A stretch of 64,000 nt of DNA from Propioniciclava flava (GTDB taxonomy: Bacteria; Actinomycetota; Actinomycetes; Propionibacteriales; Propionibacteriaceae): assembly GCF_004126535.1 (NCBI RefSeq), contig NZ_PPCV01000002.1, positions 310,001 through 374,000 of the forward strand, read 5' to 3'. Below are positions 37,960 through 45,951 of the stretch, piece after piece. The stretch's first letter is position 1; the number at the start of each line of letters is the position of its first letter. The translations under genes were made by a program, and so were the position numbers. Below the pieces are notes generated by a model. That model was not told the origin of the DNA. It was given only the letters and a program-made list of their open reading frames with translations, and did not search any database.

Positions 37960-37993
37960 GAAGCCATCACGACCGCGTTGTCGTGACGGCTTC
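37960..37993 (-). terminator. Terminator of the micro-ORF transcript
   Basis: Stem of 14 pairs with one mismatch (37960-37973 with 37980-37993) and a 6-base loop. On the minus strand it is followed by CCTTTTCTTT, the best T tract of any terminator in the window. It may also act on plus-strand transcripts of the DUF4245 gene. Confidence 0.75.
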
Positions 37994-38007
37994 AGGGAAA
38001 CGTTAAC

Positions 38008-38076
38008 TCAGGTGAGGTGAGCTCGGGTCAGGTTCTCACTGACCTGATTCCACATCCTGATCACGCGACGCAGCAT
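38008..38076 (-). CDS. 22-residue micro-ORF with strong ribosome binding site
   Basis: A minus-strand ORF starting MLRRVIRM, then WNQVSE, and ending NLTRAHLT before TGA. AGGAAGGAGGG lies 5 bases before the ATG, the strongest Shine-Dalgarno sequence here. A TAAACT -10 box (plus 38110-38115) lies upstream and an intrinsic terminator (37960-37993) 15 bases downstream, so the whole transcript would be about 145 bases. The N-terminal half is basic and amphipathic. I do not recognise the peptide; it could also be a dual-function small RNA. Confidence 0.6.
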   Translation of the reverse strand: MLRRVIRMWNQVSENLTRAHLT

Positions 38077-38109
38077 GGTGTCCCTCCTTCCTGGTAGCCG
38101 ACAGGCACC

Positions 38110-38115
38110 AGTTTA
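38110..38115 (-). promoter_or_regulatory. -10 box for the micro-ORF
   Basis: TAAACT on the minus strand, 34 bases upstream of the micro-ORF start, preceded by AT-richer sequence than its surroundings. Confidence 0.45.
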
Positions 38116-38168
38116 GGTCAAGGCGACTAATAGAACGATCAAAGGTGTGGCAACTTTCCATCACAGCC

Positions 38169-38204
38169 GTCGGGGGTCGCGCCGTGTGTGGCGCGACCCC
38201 CGAC
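38169..38204 (-). terminator. Terminator of the SH3b/peptidase gene
   Basis: Perfect 15-bp stem (38169-38183 with 38190-38204), 6-base loop, 26 bases past the stop at 38230 on the minus strand. Confidence 0.75.
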
Positions 38205-38229
38205 GTTGCTGGCTGGGCTGTGGTGAGGC

Positions 38230-39609
38230 TTACGGCTTCACCGAGATGTGCACGTGATCGTAGTGATTCTCCGTCGCGCTGCCGCGGTCCTCCATCGCGC
38301 GCCAGCCGCGCGAGGGGTAGGCGGCGTTGTACTGCTTTTGGCGATAGATGATGTAGGAGACGTTGTAGCTGCTCGCGTTGGTGGCGAAGTAGTTGGCGAT
38401 CTGCCAGCCCAGATCGATGCTGCCCTGGTGGGACCAGTTGCGGATCATCACGTCGACGGCCCGGCCGTTGGGGTGGTCGGAGGACCAGTTGGAGGAGGCC
38501 CGCCAGCCGTAGATCGTCCGGATCTGCGGGTAGCTGGCGACGACCCGGTTGAAGACCGCCTTGGCGTTGCTGGTGAGCTGTGAGATGCCTGAGGTGGTCA
38601 ACCCCGACGGGATCGTGACCGACCCGCCATCGACCAGGGACGCCGACCCGCCGCCCGCGCTCGTGTAGGCCTGGAAGACCCACCGTGCAGCGCCTTGGTA
38701 GATGACCTGGAGGCGGTCCCCGCTGGTGACGCCGGTCGTCTGCAGGGTCGTCCCGCGATAAACGGTCGCCACGACGTTGCCGTTGGCAGCCGAGGTGGAG
38801 CGGATGTACAGCGAGCCCACGGTGACCGTTACCGATCCGCTGGCCTGGGGGGCGCTCGGTGCTGCCGGGCCGCTACTCCCCACGGCCGTGGTGTAGCGGG
38901 TAGCGATCCAGCGGTTGGCGCCCTTGTACACGATCTCGGTGTAGTCGGCGGTCGTCCTGCCGGTCGTGTCGACGACCGACTTGGCAGGCAGCAGGCCATC
39001 GGGGGCGTCGGACAGGGAGCCCCCGGTGCGGAGGTACAGGCTGGCCGTCGTCTGGACCTGTCCGGTCACGGCACTGGTCGAGGCCGAGCCGCGGGTGAGG
39101 TAGTTGCTGGAGATCCAGCGGTTGGCGCCCTGCCACACCACCTCGGTCCAGCCGCCGGACGTCTTCCCGGTGAGGGGGATGCTCGCGCCGCGGGCAGCGA
39201 CGCCGACCACGCCGGAGTTCGTGCTGGGGGAGGTGCGCACGTTGACCGCGGAGCTGACGGTCGCAGAGCCCGATGCGCCAGCGGTCGAGGCGGGCCTCGA
39301 CGAGGAACCGGAAGATCTGCCGGTGGCCTTGAGGTAGGTCTTGTAGACCCAGCCGGTGAGCCCCGCCGAGGTGGTGACCTTGTACCAACCGCCCTGCGAC
39401 GAGGAGGAGGTCACGCTTTGGGAGGGGCTCAGGGTGCCGAGCACCCGGTAGGAACTGCCCGGGCCGGAGCGCACGTTCACCCAGGTCGTCGCACTCAGTG
39501 TTTGGGTCGCCCACGCGCCAGCGGACAGCACCACGCCGCTCGCGCCCAATACCGAAAGGGCCATGCAGGTCGCTACGACCTTGCTCTTGAGTCGTCCCGC
39601 GCGTCGCAC
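38230..39609 (-). CDS. Secreted protein with four SH3b domains and a C-terminal LAS-type peptidase-like domain
   Basis: 459 residues. Signal peptide ending SAGAWA (about 35). Four bacterial SH3 repeats follow (about 36-93, 113-171, 182-240, 257-318; each with VNVRSGPG-like or YLRTGG cores and GW/RW endings) that bind peptidoglycan. The C-terminal domain (about 335-459) has WSSDHPNGRAVDVMI and HYDHVHISV, the His/Asp/His pattern of D-Ala-D-Ala-type (M15/LAS) metal sites. It is probably a wall hydrolase. The GTG start has AAGGAA 7 bases upstream, but that site is inside a hairpin. Confidence 0.88.
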   Translation of the reverse strand: MRRAGRLKSKVVATCMALSVLGASGVVLSAGAWATQTLSATTWVNVRSGPGSSYRVLGTLSPSQSVTSSSSQGGWYKVTTSAGLTGWVYKTYLKATGRSSGSSSRPASTAGASGSATVSSAVNVRTSPSTNSGVVGVAARGASIPLTGKTSGGWTEVVWQGANRWISSNYLTRGSASTSAVTGQVQTTASLYLRTGGSLSDAPDGLLPAKSVVDTTGRTTADYTEIVYKGANRWIATRYTTAVGSSGPAAPSAPQASGSVTVTVGSLYIRSTSAANGNVVATVYRGTTLQTTGVTSGDRLQVIYQGAARWVFQAYTSAGGGSASLVDGGSVTIPSGLTTSGISQLTSNAKAVFNRVVASYPQIRTIYGWRASSNWSSDHPNGRAVDVMIRNWSHQGSIDLGWQIANYFATNASSYNVSYIIYRQKQYNAAYPSRGWRAMEDRGSATENHYDHVHISVKP

Positions 39610-39685
39610 CGTGATGTTCCTTCCCCAGGGGTCGCCAAGGAGGCGACCACGTGTGTCGGTCGTGGGCCTTGGGGAAGGTAAGACC
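39610..39685 (-). promoter_or_regulatory. RBS-sequestering leader hairpin
   Basis: A 9-bp perfect stem (39619-39627 with 39670-39678) includes GGAAGG of the ribosome binding site of the SH3b gene. Inside it is a second perfect 7-bp hairpin (39630-39636 with 39642-39648). Upstream, TTGAAT and TGTACT spaced about 18 suggest a promoter starting transcription near 39680, so the hairpin is nearly the whole leader. Confidence 0.6.
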
Positions 39686-39964
39686 CGTTTCAGTACAGCC
39701 TGAGGATGAGCCCCGATTCAACTCAGGTCTGAGAATTGGCGGCGTCGAGGTGGCCTCGGCTCCGTCGCTGGGCGCAGGGACCCTGGGGGCGTGAGGGGTG
39801 GTGATATCCCTAGTGGGGGCGGAGTTGTATGGGGCGAGTGGGGGAGCGGAAACAGTGTCCGGGGCTCGCGTGCTGGGAACAGTGTCCCTCGAGGGAGGGT
39901 CGAGAGTTGAGGTGTGAAGCCCGCGCCCCTGCGCCTACAGGGGGATCAGTGCAGGGAGTGGGAA
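39686..39964. other. Intergenic stretch with a direct repeat, no gene seen
   Basis: After the SH3b promoter this region shows a direct repeat AACAGTGTCC (39851-39860 and 39879-39888) and a small hairpin CCCCTG/CAGGGG (39926-39931 with 39938-39943) just past the end of the GroEL-apical-like gene, possibly its terminator. No ORF with a ribosome binding site was found. Confidence 0.5.
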
Positions 39965-40612
39965 TCAGGCGGGCAGCACGATCCAGGAGCGCTGCGCGTC
40001 GGCCACCCAGGCCTCCGCGGAGCCCCACGCTCCCGACGGAAGCCAGCCCGCGCGCCAGTCCTGCTCGGTGAGCGGCAGCGCGCAGGTGAGTTCGCTGAGT
40101 TGCGCGATGACCTCGCTGGACGCCGTGAGTGGCACCGTGATGATGCGTCCGGTGCGAGCGTTGGCGTCGAGGGTGTCCAGCACGGCCGCGCCCAGGGTGT
40201 GCGCCACCAGGACGAGGGGGCGATCCTCGTCGCGGGCGTGACGCAAGGCGGGGACAAGCGCAACGGGATCGTTCAGGTCGGCGTCGGCCAGGAGCACGAG
40301 GGGGTGCTCTGCGACGGCGATGCGGCCCTCGAGGGACGGCGGGCCGACGTGCCCGGGCGGAACGCTCGCGGTCAAGACCGTCCCTGCGGCGCCGGTGGGG
40401 ACGCTGACCGCGTCCGATAGGCGGGCCAAGACGGCGAGGAGGTGTTCGGCGTCCGGTGCGTGGCCGTGAGTGGCCGCGTCAATCTCTGATTGAGGGGTGT
40501 AGCCCGCTGTGGCACGGGCGGTGGCGCGCCGGTCAGCCCACCAGCCGTACCAGACCACCGCGATCCCCACGACGAGGACGACGGGGATGCCCCACAGCGG
40601 AGGGATGATCAT
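39965..40612 (-). CDS. Membrane-anchored protein resembling an isolated GroEL apical domain
   Basis: 215 residues. One N-terminal TM helix (about 6-25), a linker, and from about residue 75 a domain that I can align by eye to the GroEL apical domain: PLVLLAD (104-110; GroEL PFILLAD), VPALRHARDEDRPLVLVAH (120-138; LPVLEAVAKAGKPLLIIAE), GAAVLDTLDANARTG (141-155; GEALATLVVNTMRG) and WGSAEAWVADAQRSWIVL (196-213; LGQAKRVVINKDTTTII). No equatorial or intermediate domain is present. It lies 10 bases after a DoxX-like gene. The role is unknown; substrate binding at the membrane is a guess. Confidence 0.6.
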   Translation of the reverse strand: MIIPPLWGIPVVLVVGIAVVWYGWWADRRATARATAGYTPQSEIDAATHGHAPDAEHLLAVLARLSDAVSVPTGAAGTVLTASVPPGHVGPPSLEGRIAVAEHPLVLLADADLNDPVALVPALRHARDEDRPLVLVAHTLGAAVLDTLDANARTGRIITVPLTASSEVIAQLSELTCALPLTEQDWRAGWLPSGAWGSAEAWVADAQRSWIVLPA

Positions 40613-40622
40613 GGCGGGTCTT

Positions 40623-41183
40623 TCAGGGGCCCGGGTCGGGGCGGGGGGCTTCGTCAGGGGACGCCCCCTGATCGTCGGCGGGCGGCACGGTTCGCAGGCG
40701 CCGCCCCAGGAGTAGGAGAACTGCGGCGAACACGCCCAAGCCGAGAAGCCAGGCCACGACGGCGGGGTCGAAGAGCCGGACGACCGGCGAGATGAGATCG
40801 AGGGAATCCACGAGGGCGACGACGCTCACCCCGGCCATGCCGATCTGGACCCATGCTTGGGTTCCTGAGGCGCGATCCCCAGTGTCAGGACGCTTGGAGG
40901 AGCGGTAGTTGCGTACCGTGACCCAGGCATAGATCGCGACGAGCAGCATGGCCAGGTATGCGGCGAGCATGCCGCCCGGTGCGGGCAGCAAGAAGACTCC
41001 GACGCCAAGGGCGACCTCCACTATGCCGAGGACCGCCGACCAGGGAAAGCTCACGCGCGGCGCCCCCAGCGTGGTGAATCCGGTGGCGCGGCCACTGAGG
41101 AATCGGCCGATGCCGGTAGCGACGAAGTAACTCGTCACGAGGAGTGAACTGAGCAGCATCAGCGCGCTCACCAAGGCGTCCAC
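40623..41183 (-). CDS. DoxX/MauE-like four-helix membrane protein
   Basis: 186 residues with four main TM helices (LMLLSSLLVTSYFVATGIGRF, AVLGIVEVALGVGVFLLPAPGG, AAYLAMLLVAIYAWVTVRNY, AVVAWLLGLGVFAAVLLLLG) and a cytosolic acidic tail. GIGRF and the helix arrangement suggest the DoxX/MauE superfamily, some of which serve redox maturation of secreted proteins. No cysteine pair is visible. The GTG start has GAGGAG 8 bases upstream. First gene of a two-gene operon with the GroEL-apical-like gene. Confidence 0.65.
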   Translation of the reverse strand: MDALVSALMLLSSLLVTSYFVATGIGRFLSGRATGFTTLGAPRVSFPWSAVLGIVEVALGVGVFLLPAPGGMLAAYLAMLLVAIYAWVTVRNYRSSKRPDTGDRASGTQAWVQIGMAGVSVVALVDSLDLISPVVRLFDPAVVAWLLGLGVFAAVLLLLGRRLRTVPPADDQGASPDEAPRPDPGP

Positions 41184-41323
41184 CGCATCTCTCCTCGGAT
41201 CGTTGGGGCAGGTCGTTCCCAGTCTAGGGACTCGGGGAAACGCCGCGCCGCTCGGTCTGCCGGAGACGGAAGCAGGATGCGGGGAGGCGTCAGCGTCCGT
41301 TGGGGCACTAGACTCCCCACTCG

Positions 41324-41396
41324 GGGCCTATAGCTCAACTGGCAGAGCAGCGGACTTTTAATCCGCGGGTTCTGGGTTCGATTCCCAGTGGGCCCA
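41324..41396 (+). tRNA. tRNA-Lys (anticodon TTT)
   Basis: 73 bases. Acceptor GGGCCTA (41324-41330) pairs with TGGGCCC (41389-41395, one G-U). D arm GCTC...GAGC, anticodon stem GCGGA/TCCGC with loop CTTTTAA, T arm CTGGG-TTCGATT-CCCAG. Discriminator A at 41396; the 3' CCA is not encoded. Confidence 0.97.
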
Positions 41397-41407
41397 CCCC
41401 TGACAGG

Positions 41408-41833
41408 TCAGTCGAGAAACGCGCGCGCCGATTCTGGTACCGGACGCGGACGCCCGGTCTCGTCGATGGCGACGTAGTGGAACACGGCCTCGGCGGCGAA
41501 GGCGCGGTCAGCCTCGTAGTTGTGGACGAGGTCCCGGGCCCAGACCTGGAGGGCGATCTCCATCGAGGTGCGCCCGATCTTCACCAGGTGCGCGTAAATG
41601 CAGATGGTTTGACCCACGGCTACGGGCCGGTGGAACACCACCGTGTTCACGGCGACCGTAGTGGCGCGCCCTTCGGATACTTCCCCGGCCATCAGCCCTG
41701 CTGCGATGTCCATCTGGGACATCACCCAGCCGCCGAACACGTCGCCCCACGGGTTGGTGTCGCGCGGCATGGCCAGGGTGCGCAGCACCATCATCCCGGT
41801 CGGTGAAGACGGCTGGTGTGGGCTGCGGGCCAT
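41408..41833 (-). CDS. Hotdog-fold acyl-CoA thioesterase (YciA-like)
   Basis: 141 residues. Family signature DTNPWGDVFGGWVMSQMDIAAGLMA with the catalytic Asp, then TVAVNTVVFHRPVAVGQ and GRTSMEIALQVWARD. It hydrolyses acyl-CoA thioesters; chain-length preference is not evident. The ATG at 41833 follows AAGAGGAACC; a longer frame upstream to 41989 is not supported. Convergent with the tRNA gene. Confidence 0.9.
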   Translation of the reverse strand: MARSPHQPSSPTGMMVLRTLAMPRDTNPWGDVFGGWVMSQMDIAAGLMAGEVSEGRATTVAVNTVVFHRPVAVGQTICIYAHLVKIGRTSMEIALQVWARDLVHNYEADRAFAAEAVFHYVAIDETGRPRPVPESARAFLD

Positions 41834-41958
41834 GGTTCCTCTTTCGCTGTTCGTCCTCAGTGGGAGCACCACGATCCTAGGCCTGAGCGCGCATCGCGGC
41901 GACAGCGAAGTGCCCGCCACAAGCCGCGGACGTTCCGCGCGTCCTCTAGGTTGGCAGC

Positions 41959-42864
41959 GTGGACCAACCGGATGCTCCTCTCGCGCCAACTCCCGACACG
42001 CCCGTCTCGCGGCGCATGAAGCTGCGGTACGCGGGTGCGTGTGCGCGCTGCGGCACCACGATCGAGGCGGGGGTGACAGCCGACTATGTCCGTGCGACCC
42101 GCAGCGTCACCTGCGTCGAATGTCCACCTCAACGCGCAGCCCAGGAGGAAGCCGGGGTGGCGACGGCAGCGCCACGCCGGGCCGCTGAACCGGTGCTGAC
42201 CTTGGAGCATGTCGACGGTGAGGCGGGCGCCTCGGCGGTGCGGGAGTTCGAGCGGCGCCATGACGCGCGACGTGAGCGCGTCATCGGCGCTCACCCCAAG
42301 GTGGGACGGTTCCTGTTGGCGGTGTTCGACGATCCCCAGTCCACGACGGCATGGTCGACGGGGGCGGCGGGGGAGCAGCGCCTCGGACAAGCGCTCAGCA
42401 AGGTCGCGGGCCCACGCCTGCGCGTCCTCAACGACCGGCGCATCCCGAAGACGCGCGCGAACATCGACCATCTCATCGTGTGCCCCACCGGGGTGTTTGT
42501 CGTGGACGCGAAGCGCTACCGCAACGCACGACCCAGCTTCAAGGTCGAGGGCGGCTTGTTCGAGAAGCGGCGCCGCGTGCTCACCGTGGGCGGGCGAGAC
42601 AGGACGCCGCTGATCGAGGGCATGCACAAGCAACTCGGGCTGGTACGTGAGGCGCTGGCTGGCGACGACGTTCCCTTGCAGGGGTGCCTCTGCTTCCTCG
42701 ACGCCGACTGGCCCCTGTTTCCTGACCCCTTCACGGTGGCGGACGTGGGGATCGTGTGGCTCAAACGGCTCATCACCATCTTGACCAAAACAGGTCCCCT
42801 CGATGAGGCCCGGATCGAGGACCTCCAATGGCGTCTCCACGAGGCCTTTCCGCGTCAGAACTAG
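41959..42864 (+). CDS. NERD-domain protein with N-terminal zinc ribbon
   Basis: 301 residues. N-terminal four-cysteine ribbon (CARCGTTIEAG with CVEC, about 31-55). The NERD (nuclease-related) domain spans about 130-260: GAAGEQRLGQAL, DRRIPKTRANIDHLIVCPTGVFVVDAKRY, with acidic and Lys residues of a PD-(D/E)XK-like site (Asp in IDHL, DAK). It is probably a DNA- or RNA-acting protein; stand-alone NERD proteins have no set role. The GTG is 6 bases after TAGGTT (leaderless-like). Confidence 0.85.
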   Translation: MDQPDAPLAPTPDTPVSRRMKLRYAGACARCGTTIEAGVTADYVRATRSVTCVECPPQRAAQEEAGVATAAPRRAAEPVLTLEHVDGEAGASAVREFERRHDARRERVIGAHPKVGRFLLAVFDDPQSTTAWSTGAAGEQRLGQALSKVAGPRLRVLNDRRIPKTRANIDHLIVCPTGVFVVDAKRYRNARPSFKVEGGLFEKRRRVLTVGGRDRTPLIEGMHKQLGLVREALAGDDVPLQGCLCFLDADWPLFPDPFTVADVGIVWLKRLITILTKTGPLDEARIEDLQWRLHEAFPRQN

Positions 42865-42979
42865 GCAATGCTCGGCATCCTCGTGGAATGTCACGCATCT
42901 GCTGGCCTGGCGTCGCCGGCTCCGGTTGACTGGGGGGAGCATCCGGACCAGGGGAGTTCCGGCTCGGGTGAGGCTGGCG

Positions 42980-45046
42980 ATGATTGACGCAATGAGAGAG
43001 AGCGACCCGATGCGCGCATGGAACGACGAGGTGGACGGCCTCGCCTACGGCGGCGACTACAACCCCGAGCAGTGGCCCCGCGAAGTGTGGGACGAAGACA
43101 TCACGCTGATGCAGGAGGCCGGGGTCAACCTGGTGAGCCTGGGGATCTTCTCGTGGGCGAGCATCGAACCGCGCGAGGGGGAATTCCACTGGGAGTGGCT
43201 CGATGAGATCGTCGACAAGCTGCATGCGGGCGGCATCGGGATCTGCCTGGCCACGGCGACCGCGTCCCCGCCGCCGTGGCTCACGCGCAAGCATCCCGAG
43301 ATTCTGCCTCAGCGCGAAGACGGCACCGTCTTGAACCAGGGAGCCCGGCAGTCGTATGCGATCAGTTCGCCGGTGTATCGCCGCTACGCGACCGTGATGG
43401 CCTCGCGGATGGCCCAGCGTTACGCCAGCCACCCAGCCGTGCGCCTGTGGCACATCGACAACGAGATCGGCTGCCACGTCCCGCAGGATTACTCCGACAA
43501 CGCCATCCCCGCGTTCCGCGCCTGGCTGACGCAGCGCTACGGCACCATTGAGGCCCTCAACGAGGCCTGGGGAGCCGCCTTCTGGTCGCAGCGTTATGGA
43601 CGCTTCGACGACGTCCTGCCACCCCGGTCGGCACCCACCTACGCCAACCCGACCCAGCAACTGGACTTCATGCGGTTCAACTCCGACGCCGGGCTGAGCT
43701 ACTACTCGGCCCTGGCCGCAGCCGTCCACGCGGTCGATGCGAGCATCCCGGCGACCACCAACTTCATGTGTTCGGCCGGAAGCAAGGGCGTGGACTACTT
43801 CGCGTGGGGGCCGCACATGTCCGTCGTCTCCAATGACCACTACACGCGTGCGCACGATCCGGAGCGGCACATCGAGTTGGCGTTCTCGGCGGATCTCACG
43901 CGAGGAACCGCCCAGGGGGAGCCCTGGCTGCTCATGGAGCACTCCAGCTCGGCGGTCAACTGGCAGCACGTCAACCGGGCCAAAGACCCCGGCGAAATGG
44001 TCCGCAACTCCCTCGCGCACGTCGCACGCGGGGCCGACGGGGCGCTGTTCTTCCAGTGGCGCGCCAGCCGGGCCGGGGCCGAGAAGTTCCACTCGGCTTT
44101 GGTGCCGCACGCCGGGACGGACTCGCTGGTGTGGCGCTCCACGGTCGAACTCGGCCGATGCCTGCGGGCCCTGGCGCCGGTCAAGGGATCGCGGTTGGTC
44201 TCCCGGGCCGCTCTTGTGTTCGACTACTCCGCCTGGTGGGGTCTGGAACTCGACAGCCACCCCAACAACACGTTGTCCTACCCCGACCTCGTCCTCGATT
44301 GGTACAAGGCCTTGTGGTACGAGGGTATTGCCGTCGACATCGTCGCGCCCGACGCCGATCTGAGCGGCTACTCCCTGGTGGTCGCGCCGAACCTGTACAT
44401 CACTGCCCCGAACGCTGCAGCCCACCTGGCGGGGGTCGCTGAGCGCGGCGGAGTCCTGGCGACCACCTGGTTGTCCGGGATCGTGGACGCCGACGACCAC
44501 ATCATTCTGGGGGGTTACCCGGGAGCCTTCCGTGATGTTTTGGGGATCCGGGTGGAAGAGTTCCACCCGCTCCAGGCAGGCGAGAGTCATGCGGTGAGGC
44601 TGTGGGACGAACCCACCACGGCGTCCACCTGGACCGAACGCCTCGACCTGCGCGGCGCACAGGCCCACGGGGTGCTGGAGGACGGCGTCCTGACCGGGAC
44701 GCCGGTCGTCACCGAGCACACGCTGGAATCCGGCGGGCACGCCTGGTACGTCGCCGCCGACCTTCCCGTGGACGCCAAGCGCGCGCTCGTCCGGGCGTGG
44801 GCGGACCAAGCGGGCATCGTGCCGGTGGTGGTGGCCCCTGAGGGGGTAGAGGCCGTGGTGCGTCACGGGGAGGGCGCGGACTTCATGTTCCTGCTCAACC
44901 ACACCGCGGACTCGGTGACGCTCGAGGTGACGGGGACCGACCTGCTCAGCGGCCACGACGCGGACGGATCGCTGACGCTTCCCGCGGGCGCAGTGGCCGT
45001 GCTCCGCACGCCTGCGGACGCTCAGCCGTCGGACGAGCGCGACTGA
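42980..45046 (+). CDS. Beta-galactosidase, GH42 family
   Basis: 688 residues. TIM barrel start LAYGGDYNPEQWP, acid/base Glu in LWHIDNEIG, nucleophile Glu in WLLMEHSSSAVNW, then trimerisation and C-terminal beta domains (GVLATTWLSGIVD, LLNHTADSVTLEV). It hydrolyses terminal beta-galactosides; GH42 enzymes often take oligosaccharides rather than lactose. No signal peptide. The ATG at 42980 has GAGG 7 bases upstream; ATGs at 42992 and 43010 are alternatives. No transporter or regulator is adjacent. Confidence 0.94.
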   Translation: MIDAMRESDPMRAWNDEVDGLAYGGDYNPEQWPREVWDEDITLMQEAGVNLVSLGIFSWASIEPREGEFHWEWLDEIVDKLHAGGIGICLATATASPPPWLTRKHPEILPQREDGTVLNQGARQSYAISSPVYRRYATVMASRMAQRYASHPAVRLWHIDNEIGCHVPQDYSDNAIPAFRAWLTQRYGTIEALNEAWGAAFWSQRYGRFDDVLPPRSAPTYANPTQQLDFMRFNSDAGLSYYSALAAAVHAVDASIPATTNFMCSAGSKGVDYFAWGPHMSVVSNDHYTRAHDPERHIELAFSADLTRGTAQGEPWLLMEHSSSAVNWQHVNRAKDPGEMVRNSLAHVARGADGALFFQWRASRAGAEKFHSALVPHAGTDSLVWRSTVELGRCLRALAPVKGSRLVSRAALVFDYSAWWGLELDSHPNNTLSYPDLVLDWYKALWYEGIAVDIVAPDADLSGYSLVVAPNLYITAPNAAAHLAGVAERGGVLATTWLSGIVDADDHIILGGYPGAFRDVLGIRVEEFHPLQAGESHAVRLWDEPTTASTWTERLDLRGAQAHGVLEDGVLTGTPVVTEHTLESGGHAWYVAADLPVDAKRALVRAWADQAGIVPVVVAPEGVEAVVRHGEGADFMFLLNHTADSVTLEVTGTDLLSGHDADGSLTLPAGAVAVLRTPADAQPSDERD

Positions 45047-45059
45047 CGCCGACCCCCAG

Positions 45060-45091
45060 GGTGCCGGTTCCCGATCGGAGGAATCGGCACC
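45060..45091. terminator. Terminator between the GH42 gene and the glu operon
   Basis: 12-bp stem with one G-U pair (45060-45071 with 45080-45091), 8-base loop, between convergent stops at 45046 and 45092. Confidence 0.75.
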
Positions 45092-45951
45092 TCACTGAGC
45101 GGCGGCAGGCTCCGCGACCCGGGCTGCAGGGTTGGCCGTCGCCTTGCGGGTGCTGCGCGCCTGCAGCCACGAGGCCACCTTGGTCAGCAGGTAGTTCAAG
45201 ACGACATAGAGGACCGAGATCGCCAAGAAGGTCTGGATCAGATACCCGTAGTAGGCGGTCACGGTGCGGCCCTGCTGCATGAGTTCGGGGTAGCTGACCA
45301 CGTAGCCGAGGGTGGAGTCCTTCAGCAGCGACACCAGCCCGGTCAGCAGGGCGGGCAAGACGATGCGGAACGCCTGAGGCAAGATCACCAGGCGCATGAG
45401 CGTCCGGCGGGTCATGCCCAACGATTCGGCGGCTTCCCATTGCCCGCGATCGATCGCCTTGATGCCCGCACGGAACACCTCGGCGGTCGTCGCGCTGCTC
45501 ACCAGGATCATCGGGATGACCAGCATCCAAAACACCGGCAGCGCCAGCGCCGGGGTCAGGCGGGGCAGCGCGAGCAGGAACGCGTACACCACCAGCAGCA
45601 GGGGATGGCTCGGAAGAACTCGATCCATCCGGCGCACACTGCCGAAAGCCAGCGGCGCTGCGCCATACGCCCCAATGCCAGCAGTAGCCCGAGCGGATAG
45701 GCGGCCAGCGCGGCGACGCCGGTGGCCACGAACGTGTTGCGGACGCCCTCGCCGAGGAAGGCGACGATGCCGGGATTGAGCAGGAAGCCCCACCGCTCGG
45801 GGGCAAGTTGGCCGTGCGAGTCGAACTGGATCACCGCCGCCCACACCAGCGCGGCGACGACGATAGCGACGACGACCGACCAGATCACGATCATGACCTT
45901 GCCGCGGGGGCCCGGCTCGTCGAACAGGACGCGGGTGGCGTTGTCGCTCAT
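45092..45951 (-). pseudogene. gluD: Amino-acid ABC transporter permease, GluD-type, frameshifted
   Basis: Two frames together make one complete permease. The first part (from 45951; MSDNATRVLFDEP to WIEFFRAIP, about 117 residues) reads out of frame at a G4 run at 45601-45604 (CCCC on the coding strand). The rest (LLLVVYAFLLALP to the end at 45092) continues in the next frame, with the EAA-type loop GQWEAAESLGMTRRTLMRLVILPQAF. One missing C would restore the frame as IPLLLVV. It may be a true pseudogene, phase variation at the C run, or a sequencing error. ATGA overlap with gluC. Confidence 0.85.

Noticed and set aside
45592-45610. Programmed frameshift in gluD
   Set aside because: There is no slippery heptamer or stimulating structure, and permeases of this family do not use recoding. 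A mutation or sequencing error is simpler.
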